From the NCBI GenBank assembly GCA_963664635.1, contig OY761542.1, positions 1,240,001-1,304,000 on the forward strand: a stretch of 64,000 bases of DNA. Direction: 5' to 3'. The position numbers and the translations under genes were made by a program. The notes beneath the pieces were generated by a model. That model did no database searches. It worked only from the letters and a program-made list of their open reading frames with translations, and was not told where the DNA came from. Shown one piece after another: positions 1-8,944 of the stretch. Position 1 is the first letter of the stretch. Each line of letters opens with the position of its first letter. This DNA comes from VXNE01 sp963664635. Its GTDB lineage: Bacteria; Pseudomonadota; Gammaproteobacteria; Pseudomonadales; Azotimanducaceae.

Positions 1-298
1 GGTGGCCAAGTGACGAGTGTCAGAAGCCGCTTGTCAAGCCGATGCCTGGAACTCCTGGAACTCTGGAACTTGATCGGACCGGCCTCCTTCACCAATGTAG
101 CAGTTCTGTGGCGACTGGGCACGCACGAGAGTTGTCCAACGCTAAGTGAGTATCCATGATGTCAAGCGGCGCGTTTGTCGGGTACGCAACTGGTGGTGGT
201 CATTCCGCTTTGGGCGGCCCGTGTCGAATGAACGTCGCCTGTGCGGTTGGGTCGCGGAGAACCTACTGGCGCGCAAGGCGGTCGGGTGCCTGGTGCTG
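1..298. other. Non-coding flank at the left edge; no gene seen
   Basis: The reading frames across this stretch are arginine- and proline-rich and have no family features, so I treat them as shadows. It lies downstream of the minus-strand IS110 transposase and may include the right end of that insertion sequence. I could not fix the end, because IS110 elements usually lack long terminal inverted repeats. Confidence 0.4.
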
Positions 299-372
299 CG
301 ATGCGGTTGACCTTCGGCCCAGGTTGCGGTCGCTTGACGCTCCCTCCACCCAGGCCGAAGGTCGCCGCATCG
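299..372. repeat. Long stem-loop just downstream of the IS110 transposase
   Basis: Two arms of about 20 bases at 299-319 and 353-372 are reverse complements with only a single-base bulge and one mismatch. They enclose a 33-base loop. The structure begins 26 bases after the transposase stop codon on the minus strand. It could be a transcription-stopping or element-end hairpin. It could also be part of the structured non-coding RNA (bridge RNA) that IS110/IS1111 elements carry in a flank of the recombinase gene. The pairing is seen directly; the role is inference. Confidence 0.5.
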
Positions 373-398
373 TCGGGATCAGGCACCGTGCCGCGCCT

Positions 399-1352
399 TT
401 AGCCGGGCGCGGGTTCGAGATTCGGAGTCCACGGGCGGTCCTGCTTCAGCAGCGCGTTGGCCAGGACCACCAGCTTGCGCATGATCGCGGTCAGGGCGAC
501 CTTTGGCGGCTTGCCGCGGGAACGCAGCTCGGCGTACTTGTGGGCCATGTCGGGGTTGCAGCGGAGCGCCGCCACAGCCGCCATGTAGACCAGCCGCCGG
601 GGCCGGGCGCGCCCGCCGCGGATGAAGCTGCGTCCCTGCCACTGGCCAGACTCGCGCGTCCATGGCGCGACGCCGATCAGGCTGGCGGCCGCCTTGCCAT
701 CGATGCGCCCGAGTTCCGGCATGTCGGCGAGCAGGCCGGCCGCGACCACCGGGCCGACGCCGGCGATGGACGTGAGCACCTCGGCCCGGCGTGACAGTTC
801 CGCGTCGGCGCCGGTGGCCTTGTCGATCTCGTCGTCCAAGGCCCTGATCTGCCTCCGGATCTGTGCCAGTCGGTTCTTTAACTGCCGCTTGAGCAGGGCA
901 TGGCGCACGTGCTTCTGCCGGTTCAGCGCCGCCGTGCGGTCCTTGACCAGCGCGTCGCGCGCCGTCACCAGTTCGTCCAGGTCGCGTAGCGCCGGTGGCC
1001 TCGGCTCCACCCGTCGCAACTCCACCGCGTCGCCCATCGCAGCCAGAACGCGCGCATCCACCGCGTCGGTCTTCGCGCCTTCGCCCATGGCCTGCGCAAA
1101 ACGGCGCGCGCGTAGCGCGTTGACCCGCGCCAGAGGTAGCCGCGCCGCCAGGCTCTCCTCGAACTCCCGATGCCGCGGCCCCGTGGACTCGTAGACCACC
1201 AGCGCGGTGCAGTCGCCGACCCACGCCGCCAGTTCGTCGAACCCGGTCGCCGCGTTCGCGAAGCGCGCCGACTCACCGGTCGAGCGCCGGTGGACGTCGA
1301 GGTGGGCCTTCGAGATGTCCACGCCGATCGTGTCGGGGGTATGATCGCTCAT
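399..1352 (-). CDS. IS110 family transposase (DEDD recombinase)
   Basis: This 317-residue protein has the two-domain layout of IS110 transposases. The N-terminal RuvC-like half carries the DEDD acids at Asp12 (GVDISK), Glu55 (YESTG), Asp96 and Asp99 (KTDAVDARVLA). A central helical region follows. The C-terminal half has the Transposase_20 signature: an IAGVGP helix-hairpin-helix block near residue 197, then GVAP and an SG..G motif in which Ser235 is the likely nucleophile. Length is slightly under the usual 320-400. In this family the recombinase is guided by a bridge RNA made from a non-coding flank. The start at 1352 follows a purine-rich GGAGCAGGGAAGG stretch. The gene looks intact. Confidence 0.9.
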   Translation of the reverse strand: MSDHTPDTIGVDISKAHLDVHRRSTGESARFANAATGFDELAAWVGDCTALVVYESTGPRHREFEESLAARLPLARVNALRARRFAQAMGEGAKTDAVDARVLAAMGDAVELRRVEPRPPALRDLDELVTARDALVKDRTAALNRQKHVRHALLKRQLKNRLAQIRRQIRALDDEIDKATGADAELSRRAEVLTSIAGVGPVVAAGLLADMPELGRIDGKAAASLIGVAPWTRESGQWQGRSFIRGGRARPRRLVYMAAVAALRCNPDMAHKYAELRSRGKPPKVALTAIMRKLVVLANALLKQDRPWTPNLEPAPG

Positions 1353-1484
1353 CCTTCCCTGCTCCTGTGCTTGTCATGCGGGCCTCGATGCCCAGGTATC
1401 CATTCAGGACGTGCCGGGAAGGACGGCGGCGACCAAACTCACTTGCGGCCCCGAGGGCCGAGCCTGAAACGGTCCGCCGCCGCC
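1353..1484. other. Leader between IS110 transposase and next element; possible bridge RNA region
   Basis: This stretch lies upstream of the minus-strand IS110 gene. In the IS110 subgroup the bridge RNA is transcribed from the flank upstream of the recombinase, so it is the natural place to look for one. I see no gene here and no decisive long hairpin, so the assignment is only a suggestion. Confidence 0.25.
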
Positions 1485-1537
1485 CCCCTCCGCCGGCCTG
1501 CTAGCCGGCGGAGGGGCGGACCCTTCAAAGGGTCCGC
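1485..1537. repeat. Two back-to-back perfect hairpins at the left end of the IS481-like element
   Basis: The first hairpin has 13-bp arms at 1485-1497 and 1504-1516 with a 6-base loop. The second has 10-bp arms at 1516-1525 and 1528-1537 around a 2-base loop. The arm sequence AAGGGTCCGC recurs at 3068-3077, right of the broken transposase gene. The two sites may therefore mark the ends of that element, or the hairpins may act as terminators that shield it from outside transcription. Confidence 0.45.
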
Positions 1538-1594
1538 TGGGGGCGTTTCTAACAGACAAGCCTGAGGCGTTCGGTTCGGACGATCATTCGGAGG

Positions 1595-2876
1595 ATGATC
1601 GTGACGCTTGAGACCGAACGGCTCCACACGGTGGAGCAGATCAGGGGCTTTCTCGACGGCAACGGGGAAGTGGACTTCAGGCCGGTGGACCGGGACGAGG
1701 CCTACGGGTTCGTGCGTCGCACGCTGGTGCGTCTGGACTACGATGCGCTGGGCCGGGCGGGCAAGGGCACGGTGCGCGAGTTCCTCGGCAAGGCGACGGG
1801 GCTGTCGCGCGCGCAGGTGACCCGGCTGATCGGCCAGTATCGAGCCACGGGTCGGGTCGAGGATCGCCGCGCGGCGAACAGCGGTCGGCCCTTCGCGCGG
1901 GTGTACACGGCGGCGGACATCCGCCTGCTGGCCGACGCCGACGAGATCGGCGGCCAGCTCTGCGGGCCCGCGGCGTGCGAGGTGCTGCGCCGCCAGTACG
2001 AGGTGTTCGGCGACGCGCGCTTCGAGCGGCTGTCGCGACTGTCCCCGTCGCACCCGTACAACCTGCGGCGGTCGAGGACCTACCGCGCGCGGCGCACGAC
2101 CGTCGAGCACACGCGGCCGACGACGGTGCGCATCGGCGAGCGGCGGCGGCCGGACCCGGGCGGCAAGCCCGGCTTCGTGCGCGTGGACACCGTCCATCAG
2201 GGCGACCGCAACGGCGTCAAGGGCATCTACGCCGTCAACCTGATCGACGAGGTGACCCAGTTCGAGCACGTCGGCGCCGTGGCGGCGATCACCGAGGCCT
2301 TTCTGGTTCCGATCCTGGAGGAGATGCTCGTCAGCTTGCCGTTCGTCGTCCTCGGCTTCCACGCCGACAACGGCTCCGAGTACGTCAACCGCCAGGTCGC
2401 CGCGATGCTCAACAAGCTGCATGTCCCTGATTTCACGAGGTCGCGGGCGCGGCGCTCCAACGACAACGCCCTGGTCGATGCCCGCCGTCCCGGCGGGTTG
2501 CAAGAACGCCAGCGTGGTGCGCAAGTGGCTCGGCCACGACCACATCCCGCGGCGCTTCGCGCCGCGGGTGAACGCCTTCGCCAAGGACGTGCTGACGCCG
2601 TACCTGAACCACCATCATCCCTGCCTGTTCGCCACCGAGGTCCGCGACGCCAAGGGCAAGGTGCGCCGGCGCTACCGGCGCCGGGACGTGGCGACGCCCT
2701 ACGAGAAGCTCAAGTCGCTGCCGAACGCCGAGCGCTTCCTCAAGCCCGGCGTGACCTTCGCCGACCTCGACGTGGCCGCCCACGCGATGTCCGACCTCGA
2801 GGCGAACCGCCGCGCCAACCGCGCGCGGGACGAGCTGTTCCGCACCATCGGCCGCGCCGTTCCCACCGCCGCGTGA
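1595..2876 (+). pseudogene. IS481-like DDE transposase, broken at the catalytic Glu
   Basis: The first frame (from ATG 1595) has an N-terminal helix-turn-helix region (FLGKATGLSRAQVTRLIGQYR). The rve catalytic core follows, with FVRVDTVHQGD for the first Asp and FHADNGSEYVN for the second. Reading fails just after RRSNDNALV, where the third catalytic acid is expected. The rest of the protein (NASVVRKWLGHDHIP through the C-terminal DLEANRRANRARDELF block) continues in another frame to TGA at 2876. The join at about 2478-2506 holds a short GC hairpin (CCCGCC and GGCGGG arms) in place of the expected codons. The element is probably dead. Assignment to IS481 rather than a related unclassified DDE group is moderate. 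Confidence 0.75.
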
Positions 2877-3374
2877 GCGGACCGGGCACCGTGCGGCAAG
2901 CCCATGCCGGGGGCCGGCCCCCGGACCCCCGCCCTCGCCGGGAGGCAGGGATCGGCGTCCGCGACGTCGGTCCCGGATGGCGAGCGGCAACGACCGGCGG
3001 CGGCGTCCGATCAGGCCGCGGCGACCGCCGATCCCCGCCCGTCAGGGTGATCTCGCCAGGGCGCGTCAAGGGTCCGCTGCGCCGACCGCGACGCCTCGAT
3101 GCCGTGCCTTGGCCCAACGCCTTCCGCCACCCAACACGACCTACAAGAGCTGCCGCCGTGCGCGCGTCGCGATCGCCCTTGACCCGCCGCCAACGCTCGT
3201 CGAGGAAACCAACCCCCCGCCTCTCCGGCACCCCCGAGAACGAGCGTTGCCCTCACTCGTCGCCGCAACTACCATGCCTACAACACCACGTCCGAACCGG
3301 CAGCCGCCCTCAATCCGAGGGCCGCCCGTTCAGGCTCACCTTCTCATTGGAAAACGCTGCACGCCAGTTGAACT
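2877..3374. other. Non-coding remnant between two insertion sequences
   Basis: No gene is seen in this roughly 500-base stretch; the open frames are arginine- and proline-rich. It holds a perfect 18-bp palindrome at 2907-2924 (arms CCGGGGGCC and GGCCCCCGG) and, at 3068-3077, a copy of the hairpin arm found left of the broken transposase. It probably contains the right end of that element plus the target into which the ISKra4-type element inserted. Confidence 0.4.
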
Positions 3375-3480
3375 GGGTGCACGTCAGATTTGTGGTGAGC
3401 ATGGACGGGGGTTTGGAGAATGGTGACTCTGGCGCGGCGTTCTGACAGTATTAACGTTGTCAGATTGACGGGGATGCCGC

Positions 3481-3903
3481 ATGTCCGAAGCACCGGATCT
3501 CGAAGCCTTGAACGAACGGCGCACGCGCATCGCGCGGGAGTTGGCCGCCCTCGGCGACGTGCAGTCGGGTATCCTGACGGAGCGCTACCGCCAATGCGGC
3601 AAGCCCACCTGCCATTGCGCCACCGACGGCGGCCCCGGCCGCGGTCCAAGCTGGTCGCTGACGCGCCGCGTCGACGGCAAGACCGTCACGCGCGTCATCG
3701 CGCCGGCGGACGTTGCCGAAGTGCGCGCGCGGTTGGCCGAGTGCCAGCGCCTGCGGCGGCTGGTCCGGGAACTGATCGAGATCAGCGACCGGTTCTGGGA
3801 GACGCGCCGCGCGGATGGACGACGCGAGCGCGGGGCAGCCGCGAAAAAGGGGGCTTCGCGACGCGCGTCGCGGCGGAGAGCGCGGCCGAGGTCGAGCGGC
3901 TGA
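3481..3903 (+). CDS. ISKra4 element orfA (DUF6788-like)
   Basis: The N-terminal 110 residues look like the small DUF6788 protein that precedes ISKra4 transposases. They have a helical start (LEALNERRTRIARELAAL), then YRQCGKPTCHCA with two closely spaced cysteines, then the RRVDGKTVTRVI strand and a helical ARLAECQRLRRLVRELIE segment. After about residue 120 the frame becomes arginine-rich shadow of orfB. A run of AAAAAGGGGG at 3844-3853 lies exactly where the transposase frame becomes protein-like, so the true product may be a -1 frameshift fusion with orfB rather than this 140-residue protein. Confidence 0.7.
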   Translation: MSEAPDLEALNERRTRIARELAALGDVQSGILTERYRQCGKPTCHCATDGGPGRGPSWSLTRRVDGKTVTRVIAPADVAEVRARLAECQRLRRLVRELIEISDRFWETRRADGRRERGAAAKKGASRRASRRRARPRSSG

Positions 3904-5186
3904 TCGGCGCGGGGTCGGCGCACGGCATCGACTTCGAGGCGGTCGAGACGGCGGCGCGGCGGCTGGCGCTCGAGGTCGTGGGCAAGGCGCTCGCCGCGCG
4001 TCTCGACGCCGACCGTTCCGACGAGAAGGGTGCCCGGCAGCCCTGCGCGTGCGGCGCGCGGGCGCGATACGCCGGTCGCCGACCCAAGACCTTCACCACG
4101 GCGCTGGGCGCGCTCAAGCTGGTGCGCGCCTGGTATCACTGCGACGACCGCGGCGCCGGCTTCGCGCCGCGCGACCGCGAACTCGGCCTGGCCGGCACGG
4201 CGCTGTCGCCGGCGGCGCTACGCATGACCGGCGTCGCCGCCGGCCGCGTCAGCTTCGCCGAGACGAGCGTCCTGCTGCGCGAACTGGCGGGACTCGACAT
4301 CGACGCCAAGTCGGTGGAGCGCCACGCCGAGGCGCTCGGGCGCGCGATCGCCGCCGACGAGCTGGCCGTCGTCGCGCCCGAACCCGCCGCCGCCCGCACC
4401 CTCCATCTCGGCCTCGACGGCACCGGCGTGCCGGTGCGCAAGGCCGAGACCGCCGGACGCAAGGGCAAGCAGGCCGACGGCTCCGCCAAGACGCGCGAGG
4501 CCAAGATCGTGGCCGTCTGGTCGGCCGAAACCCGCGACCGGGACGGGCGTCCCGTGCGCGATCCCGACTCCGCCACCCACGGCGCCGCCATCGAGTCCGT
4601 CGCCGGCCGCGACACCGACCCGGTGCCGGCGCCGTTCGCCGCCCGCGCCCTGCGCGAAGCCCGGCGGCGGTGCTTCCAGGACGCCCCGCGCCGCGTCGTC
4701 CTCGGCGACGGCGCGCCGTGGATCTGGAACTGGGCCGACGAGCACGCCCCCGGCGCGATCCAGATCGTCGACGTCCGGCACGCCAAGGAACACCCGTGCG
4801 AGGTCGCCAAGGCCATCTTCGGCGCCGGCACCGATCTCGCCGACCAATGGGGCAGGCAGCGCCGCGACGAACTCGATCAAGGCCGCATCGACGACATCCT
4901 CGACGCACTGCGCCGCCACGCCGACACCCACGACGACGCCCGCAAGTGCATCGCCCACATCGACAACAACCGCCACCGCATGCGCTACCCGAAGTTCCGC
5001 GCCATGGGACTCTGCGTCTCCACCGGCGTCGTCGAGGGCGCCTGCAAGAACGTCGTCGGCGGTCGCCTCAAGCGCGGCGGCATGCACTGGACCGTCGACG
5101 GCGCCAACGCCATCCTCGCACTGCGCTGCGCCATCCTCGGCAACCGCTTCGACGACTTCTGGGAGCGCCGCGCCAGCACCGCATAG
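3849..5186 (+). CDS. ISKra4 family transposase (orfB, probably expressed by -1 frameshift)
   Basis: The protein-like part begins with GGFATRVAAESAAEVERL and runs 445 residues to TAG at 5184. Recognisable ISKra4 blocks are the Cys-x-Cys element (CACGARARYAGRRPKTF), LHLGLDGTGVPVRK with the first catalytic Asp, VLGDGAPWIWN with the second, and the C-terminal GVVEGACKNVVGGRLKRGGMHW. The frame is open upstream to 3420, but that part is arginine-rich and antiparallel in character to orfA, so it is unlikely to be translated. No good start lies near 3849. A -1 slip on A-AAG at 3846-3849 would fuse orfA residues 1-123 to this part and give about 568 residues. Confidence 0.8.
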   Translation, partial: GGFATRVAAESAAEVERLIGAGSAHGIDFEAVETAARRLALEVVGKALAARLDADRSDEKGARQPCACGARARYAGRRPKTFTTALGALKLVRAWYHCDDRGAGFAPRDRELGLAGTALSPAALRMTGVAAGRVSFAETSVLLRELAGLDIDAKSVERHAEALGRAIAADELAVVAPEPAAARTLHLGLDGTGVPVRKAETAGRKGKQADGSAKTREAKIVAVWSAETRDRDGRPVRDPDSATHGAAIESVAGRDTDPVPAPFAARALREARRRCFQDAPRRVVLGDGAPWIWNWADEHAPGAIQIVDVRHAKEHPCEVAKAIFGAGTDLADQWGRQRRDELDQGRIDDILDALRRHADTHDDARKCIAHIDNNRHRMRYPKFRAMGLCVSTGVVEGACKNVVGGRLKRGGMHWTVDGANAILALRCAILGNRFDDFWERRASTA

Positions 5187-5289
5187 CACCTCATCTCACA
5201 AATCTGACGTGCACCCCCGATGAAAGCTGTCGAAGCTGGTAAGGTATGGACCGTTTCTCTGGCGATGACTGCCCAAGGAGGGTTAGGCG

Positions 5290-5652
5290 ATGGGACGTTT
5301 GGCGAAGGGAGCGTTGGCTTTCCTGCTTGTGTTTCCGCTCACTGCCGCGGCGACGACGCTGCAGATCGACGCCAAGATCACGCGCACGCTGGCGGCGGAC
5401 GAGACGAAGTTCGGTGGGTGCATGGCGCACCTCGACGTTTCTCCCGCCACGGAAGGGCTCGACTGCAACTCGGGCAACTGGGTGACGTTCAGTTGTTCCG
5501 GCGACCACGTGTCCAAGTCGAGCGCGTTGCGCATGTTCGACTCGGCGCAGATGGCGTTCCTCATGGACCGCACGGTGCGCGTGACCGTGGACGACAGCCG
5601 CAAGCACGACGGCTGGTGCCTGGCCGAGCGTATCGACGTACTGTCCAGGTAG
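5290..5652 (+). CDS. Small secreted protein of unknown function
   Basis: The 120-residue product has a clear signal peptide (MGRLAKGALAFLLVFPLTAAA, cleavage after about residue 21). The mature domain is about 100 residues with four cysteines, probably two disulfides. A strong AAGGAGGG ribosome site sits 8 bases before the ATG. The mature part is strand-rich with no motif I recognise. It starts 70 bases after the ISKra4 element, so its native promoter region may have been displaced by the insertion. It is followed closely by the amidase gene. Confidence 0.75.
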   Translation: MGRLAKGALAFLLVFPLTAAATTLQIDAKITRTLAADETKFGGCMAHLDVSPATEGLDCNSGNWVTFSCSGDHVSKSSALRMFDSAQMAFLMDRTVRVTVDDSRKHDGWCLAERIDVLSR

Positions 5653-5667
5653 CGAAATCCGGCTGAC

Positions 5668-7062
5668 GTGAGCCGCTCCGAAAAGTTGTGTTGCCGTTCG
5701 GCGGTCGCGTTGCGCCGCCTGCTGGCCGACGGTGAGGTCTCCGCCCTGGAGGTTCTCGACGCCCACATCGAGCGCATCGAGCGGCACGACGGTGCACTGA
5801 ACGCGGTAGTCACCCGGTGCTTCGAGGAAGCCCGGGAACGCGCGTCGGGCCACCTCGCGGGTCCGCTGGCGGGGTTGCCGATTGCCCACAAGGATCTGAC
5901 CAACACCGCCGGGTTGCGCACGACCTACGGATCGCCGTTGTTCCGGGACAACGTCCCCGCCGAGGATTCCCTGCTCGTCGCCCGCATCAAGGCCGCCGGG
6001 GCCGTGATGATCGGCAAGACCAACGTCCCGGAGTTCGGCGCGGGTTCCCAGAGCTTCAACCGCGTCTTCGGCGCGACGCGCAATCCGTGGGATACGTCCC
6101 GCACGTGCGGCGGCAGCAGCGGCGGCGCGGCGGTCGCGCTGGCGGCGCGGTTCATGCCGATCGCGGACGGGAGCGACACGGGCGGCTCGCTGCGCAACCC
6201 CGCCGCGTTCTGCAACGTGGTCGGTTTCCGCCCGTCGCCTGGCCGCGTGCCGTCCGGCTGGAAGGAGAACGGGGCCTGGTCGGACCTCTCGACCTGCGGC
6301 CCGATGGCGCGCGACGTCGACGACCTGGCGCTGCTCTTCTCGGCGATCGCGGGACCGGACCGGCACGTGACCAACGCGCTGCCGGAACCGGGCGTCGCGT
6401 TCCGCTCGGTGACCCCGGTGGAAATCAAGGGCTTGCGCGTGGCGGTCACGGAGGACTTCGGCGGTCTGCCCGTCGCCGCTCCGATCCGGGGAACGATCCG
6501 CCGCCTCGGGGACACCCTGGCGGACGCCGGCGCCGTCGTGACCGCGGCGGAGCCCGACCTTGCGGACGCCGACCGCATCTTCCACGTGCTCCGCGCCAGG
6601 GGGTTTCGAGCCCGGTTCGGACCGCTTCCTCCGCAGCAGAAGGCGGAGCTCAAGGACACGATCCTCTGGAATGCGGACGCGGGAGCGGCCCTGACCCACG
6701 CGGACGAGGACTGGGTCACGGGCGCCCGCTCGGCCCTGGTGGCGCGGGTGGCGACGTTCTTCGACCGGTTCGACGTGCTGATCGGGCCGACCACGCAGGT
6801 GCAGCCCTTCGACATCGACACGGACTGGGTCCGGGAGGTGGACGGGGTTGCCATGCAGACCTACATCGAGTGGATGCAGAGCTGCAGCCGTGTCACCGTG
6901 ACCTGTTGCCCCGCGCTGTCTCTGCCCTGCGGCTTCGCGGACGGGTTGCCGGTGGGGGCGCAACTGATCGCGCCGATGCGCCAGGACGCCTGGCTGCTAT
7001 CCGTCGCCAAGGCCGTCGAAACGGTGGCCGGGTCGGGGGACGTCGTCCCGGATCTCGCCTGA
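5668..7062 (+). CDS. Amidase signature family hydrolase
   Basis: This 464-residue protein belongs to the amidase signature family, which hydrolyses amide bonds with a Ser-cisSer-Lys triad. Lys75 (PIAHKDL), the GGSSGG loop with Ser150 and DTGGSLRNP with Ser174 are all present. Length is normal for stand-alone amidases. The GTG start at 5668 lies 16 bases after the secreted protein's stop. The substrate cannot be read from sequence. It is not obviously GatA, since no gatB or gatC is adjacent. The amidase is convergent with the DUF3604 gene, with a 7-base gap. Confidence 0.85.
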   Translation: MSRSEKLCCRSAVALRRLLADGEVSALEVLDAHIERIERHDGALNAVVTRCFEEARERASGHLAGPLAGLPIAHKDLTNTAGLRTTYGSPLFRDNVPAEDSLLVARIKAAGAVMIGKTNVPEFGAGSQSFNRVFGATRNPWDTSRTCGGSSGGAAVALAARFMPIADGSDTGGSLRNPAAFCNVVGFRPSPGRVPSGWKENGAWSDLSTCGPMARDVDDLALLFSAIAGPDRHVTNALPEPGVAFRSVTPVEIKGLRVAVTEDFGGLPVAAPIRGTIRRLGDTLADAGAVVTAAEPDLADADRIFHVLRARGFRARFGPLPPQQKAELKDTILWNADAGAALTHADEDWVTGARSALVARVATFFDRFDVLIGPTTQVQPFDIDTDWVREVDGVAMQTYIEWMQSCSRVTVTCCPALSLPCGFADGLPVGAQLIAPMRQDAWLLSVAKAVETVAGSGDVVPDLA

Positions 7063-7069
7063 CGGGGCG

Positions 7070-8944
7070 TTACGGGGAGTACCAGACCGGGGACGAGTAC
7101 GCCCGCTCCTGGCTCACCATGCGGATGCCGTCGGGCAGTTCCGCGATGCCGAAGAATCTGGCGTCGTAGGCCGTCCAGCGCGGCGTCGGGATCTCCAGCA
7201 CGCGCACGTAGTAGAAAGCCGGGCCGGCGGGATCGAAGTCCGGGTCCGTCCACGTTACGCGCAGCTCGGGATCGCCGATGGCGTTGGTGTACGACGCGTT
7301 CCGCACGTCGACCGTCGAGCCCGCGGCTGCAATCGTCCCGTCCGCGCGGGCAGCCCGGCCGTCGGACAGCGCCACGTCGTACACCCGTTCGTGCGTGCCG
7401 CCGTCGCTGCCGAGCCATCCCTTCACGACCTGGATGCGGTCGAGATGCGCGCCGTCCGGATCCCTGAGCGCGGCGATCAGAAACGTCGGGGCCGCCGCGC
7501 CGGAGGTCGGGGGGAGGTCCGCCCCCATGGGTACGCCGCGCGCGTAGCCGGGCCGGGCGACATCGGGCGCAAGGGCGTCCTCCGCCGTGTACTCCCACCC
7601 GCCGAAGAACCGCAGCGTGATGCGCGGACCAGTGGTGGCGTAGACCTCGCGGCGCTTCAGCGCGTCGAAGATCGCCTCGCGGGTGTTGGCCCGCGCCCAT
7701 ACCGCGGCGTATCCGGCGGCGCCGGTCTCCCAGTTGAACGGTCTCGTCCAGCTCGTCACCATGGGGTCGGAGATGCGCGTGGGCGAGGGGAAGGTGATGG
7801 AGTACTTGCCCCAGAAGTTGTCGTTGTCCGCGGTCGCGAACGAGCTGTGCGAGTCGGTGCTGCCGATGAGCCCGTACTTGAAGGGATTGACCCCCAGCGC
7901 CGCCTCCTGGGCCAGACCCCGCCGGAGGGCGGAGCGGGCATACTCGCCGCGCTTGCGGTCCTGGAAGTCCACGGTTCCCCAATCGGGACAGCATGGGTGC
8001 CCTCCCGGTTCCATCGTGCCCCCGGCCCAACTGTGCCAGGTCTCGAAGTCCGCGAACTCGTCGGTGGGGGAGAGCACGGGGTGGGTCTCGCTGTCGCCCT
8101 TGATCTGCGTCACCTCGTAGACCGGCTCGAAGCGGCTGCGCATCGCGGCGTAGCGGCTGTCCTGCGGCCCGCCCCGCGAGTCGGTCAACGCGAACATGGC
8201 CCCGTTGCTGGTGTTGCCGTTGTGGGGGATGGCGATGACCTGCCCGCCCGTGTCGGCCTCGTAGCGCTCGAGGAACGCCCACAGGTCCTCGGGATGCAGG
8301 CTGTCGTAGGCGCTGAAAGGCAGTATCCGCCCGGTCCTGCCGGCGTCGTCCCGGAACACGACGACCCGGTGGAGGTTCCCGAACACGCCGGCGACGGTCC
8401 CGACGGAGGTCCATTCGTAGCCGGAGAACGCCGTGAACTCGCCGGGGTCGTTGTAGGCGTCGGCCGTGGCGATGACGTTGCTCCACACCGAGCGGTTGTA
8501 CCCCTCGCCCAAGGTGTGCGGCGGCAGGCGCAGGCGGCCCGCGTCGGGGTCCGCCTGGTGCGCGCGGAAGTGCTCCAGGAGCTCCCGCCCGCCCGGCGCC
8601 TCGAGCAGGTTGGGGTCGCCCGCGCGCAGGCTCGCCGCGACCCCGAGGTTCTCCGCGTGGTCCGCGATCACCAGGAAGTCCAGCGGCTTCCGTATCCGCA
8701 CGCGCATGCCGTTGTTGGCGGTGACGGTTTCCCCGCGCGCGAAGCGGTAGGCGACGGCGGGACTGACGACGTTCAGGCCCATGAGGTTCGCATCGCCGGT
8801 GGAGTAGCTGGTGTGCACGTGGGTGTCGCCCCAGTAGACCGTGTTGGGGTGGATGGCTTGGGCCGGCGGCGAGTAGGACTGCGCGCAGAGGGGGATGGCG
8901 GCGGCCAGCAAGGCCAGAGCGGCGTATGGGGTGCGTGGGACCAT
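7070..8944 (-). CDS. DUF3604 domain protein, secreted, metal-dependent hydrolase-like
   Basis: A 624-residue exported protein. The start at 8944 gives a signal peptide (MVPRTPYAALALLAAAIPLCA) behind an AAGGAAGG ribosome site 9 bases upstream. Longer starts would add non-homologous residues. DUF3604 hallmarks are YWGDTHVHTSYSTGD at the mature N terminus (PHP-like metal site), FLVIADHAENLG, FSGYEWTS, AIPHNGNTSNG, IGSTDSHSSF and YATTGPRI. Histidine- and aspartate-rich motifs suggest a periplasmic metal-dependent phosphoesterase-like enzyme. No member I know of fixes the substrate. Confidence 0.85.
   Translation of the reverse strand: MVPRTPYAALALLAAAIPLCAQSYSPPAQAIHPNTVYWGDTHVHTSYSTGDANLMGLNVVSPAVAYRFARGETVTANNGMRVRIRKPLDFLVIADHAENLGVAASLRAGDPNLLEAPGGRELLEHFRAHQADPDAGRLRLPPHTLGEGYNRSVWSNVIATADAYNDPGEFTAFSGYEWTSVGTVAGVFGNLHRVVVFRDDAGRTGRILPFSAYDSLHPEDLWAFLERYEADTGGQVIAIPHNGNTSNGAMFALTDSRGGPQDSRYAAMRSRFEPVYEVTQIKGDSETHPVLSPTDEFADFETWHSWAGGTMEPGGHPCCPDWGTVDFQDRKRGEYARSALRRGLAQEAALGVNPFKYGLIGSTDSHSSFATADNDNFWGKYSITFPSPTRISDPMVTSWTRPFNWETGAAGYAAVWARANTREAIFDALKRREVYATTGPRITLRFFGGWEYTAEDALAPDVARPGYARGVPMGADLPPTSGAAAPTFLIAALRDPDGAHLDRIQVVKGWLGSDGGTHERVYDVALSDGRAARADGTIAAAGSTVDVRNASYTNAIGDPELRVTWTDPDFDPAGPAFYYVRVLEIPTPRWTAYDARFFGIAELPDGIRMVSQERAYSSPVWYSP

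Larger units (their letters stand above)
3375..5216. mobile_element. ISKra4-type insertion sequence, complete, 1,842 bp
   Basis: The element is bounded by a perfect 20-bp terminal inverted repeat at 3375-3394 and 5197-5216 (GGGTGCACGTCAG at the outer end). Inside are two overlapping frames: a DUF6788-like orfA and an ISKra4 transposase orfB in the -1 frame. The right repeat starts 11 bases after the transposase stop. I see no obvious target duplication in the flanks (TTGAACT on the left, CCGATGA on the right). The repeats and both frames are intact, so the element could be active. Confidence 0.85.

Noticed and set aside
1439..2584. Long minus-strand open frame over the IS481-like gene
   Set aside because: It is the antisense of a clear transposase, with Arg/Ala/Val-rich composition and no motif.
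3420..3848. N-terminal extension of the ISKra4 transposase frame from ATG 3420
   Set aside because: It starts before orfA and is arginine-rich shadow of orfA; the protein-like part starts at the A-G run.
5191..6963. 590-residue minus-strand frame over the amidase gene
   Set aside because: Antisense shadow typical of very GC-rich genes; the plus frame has the complete amidase triad.
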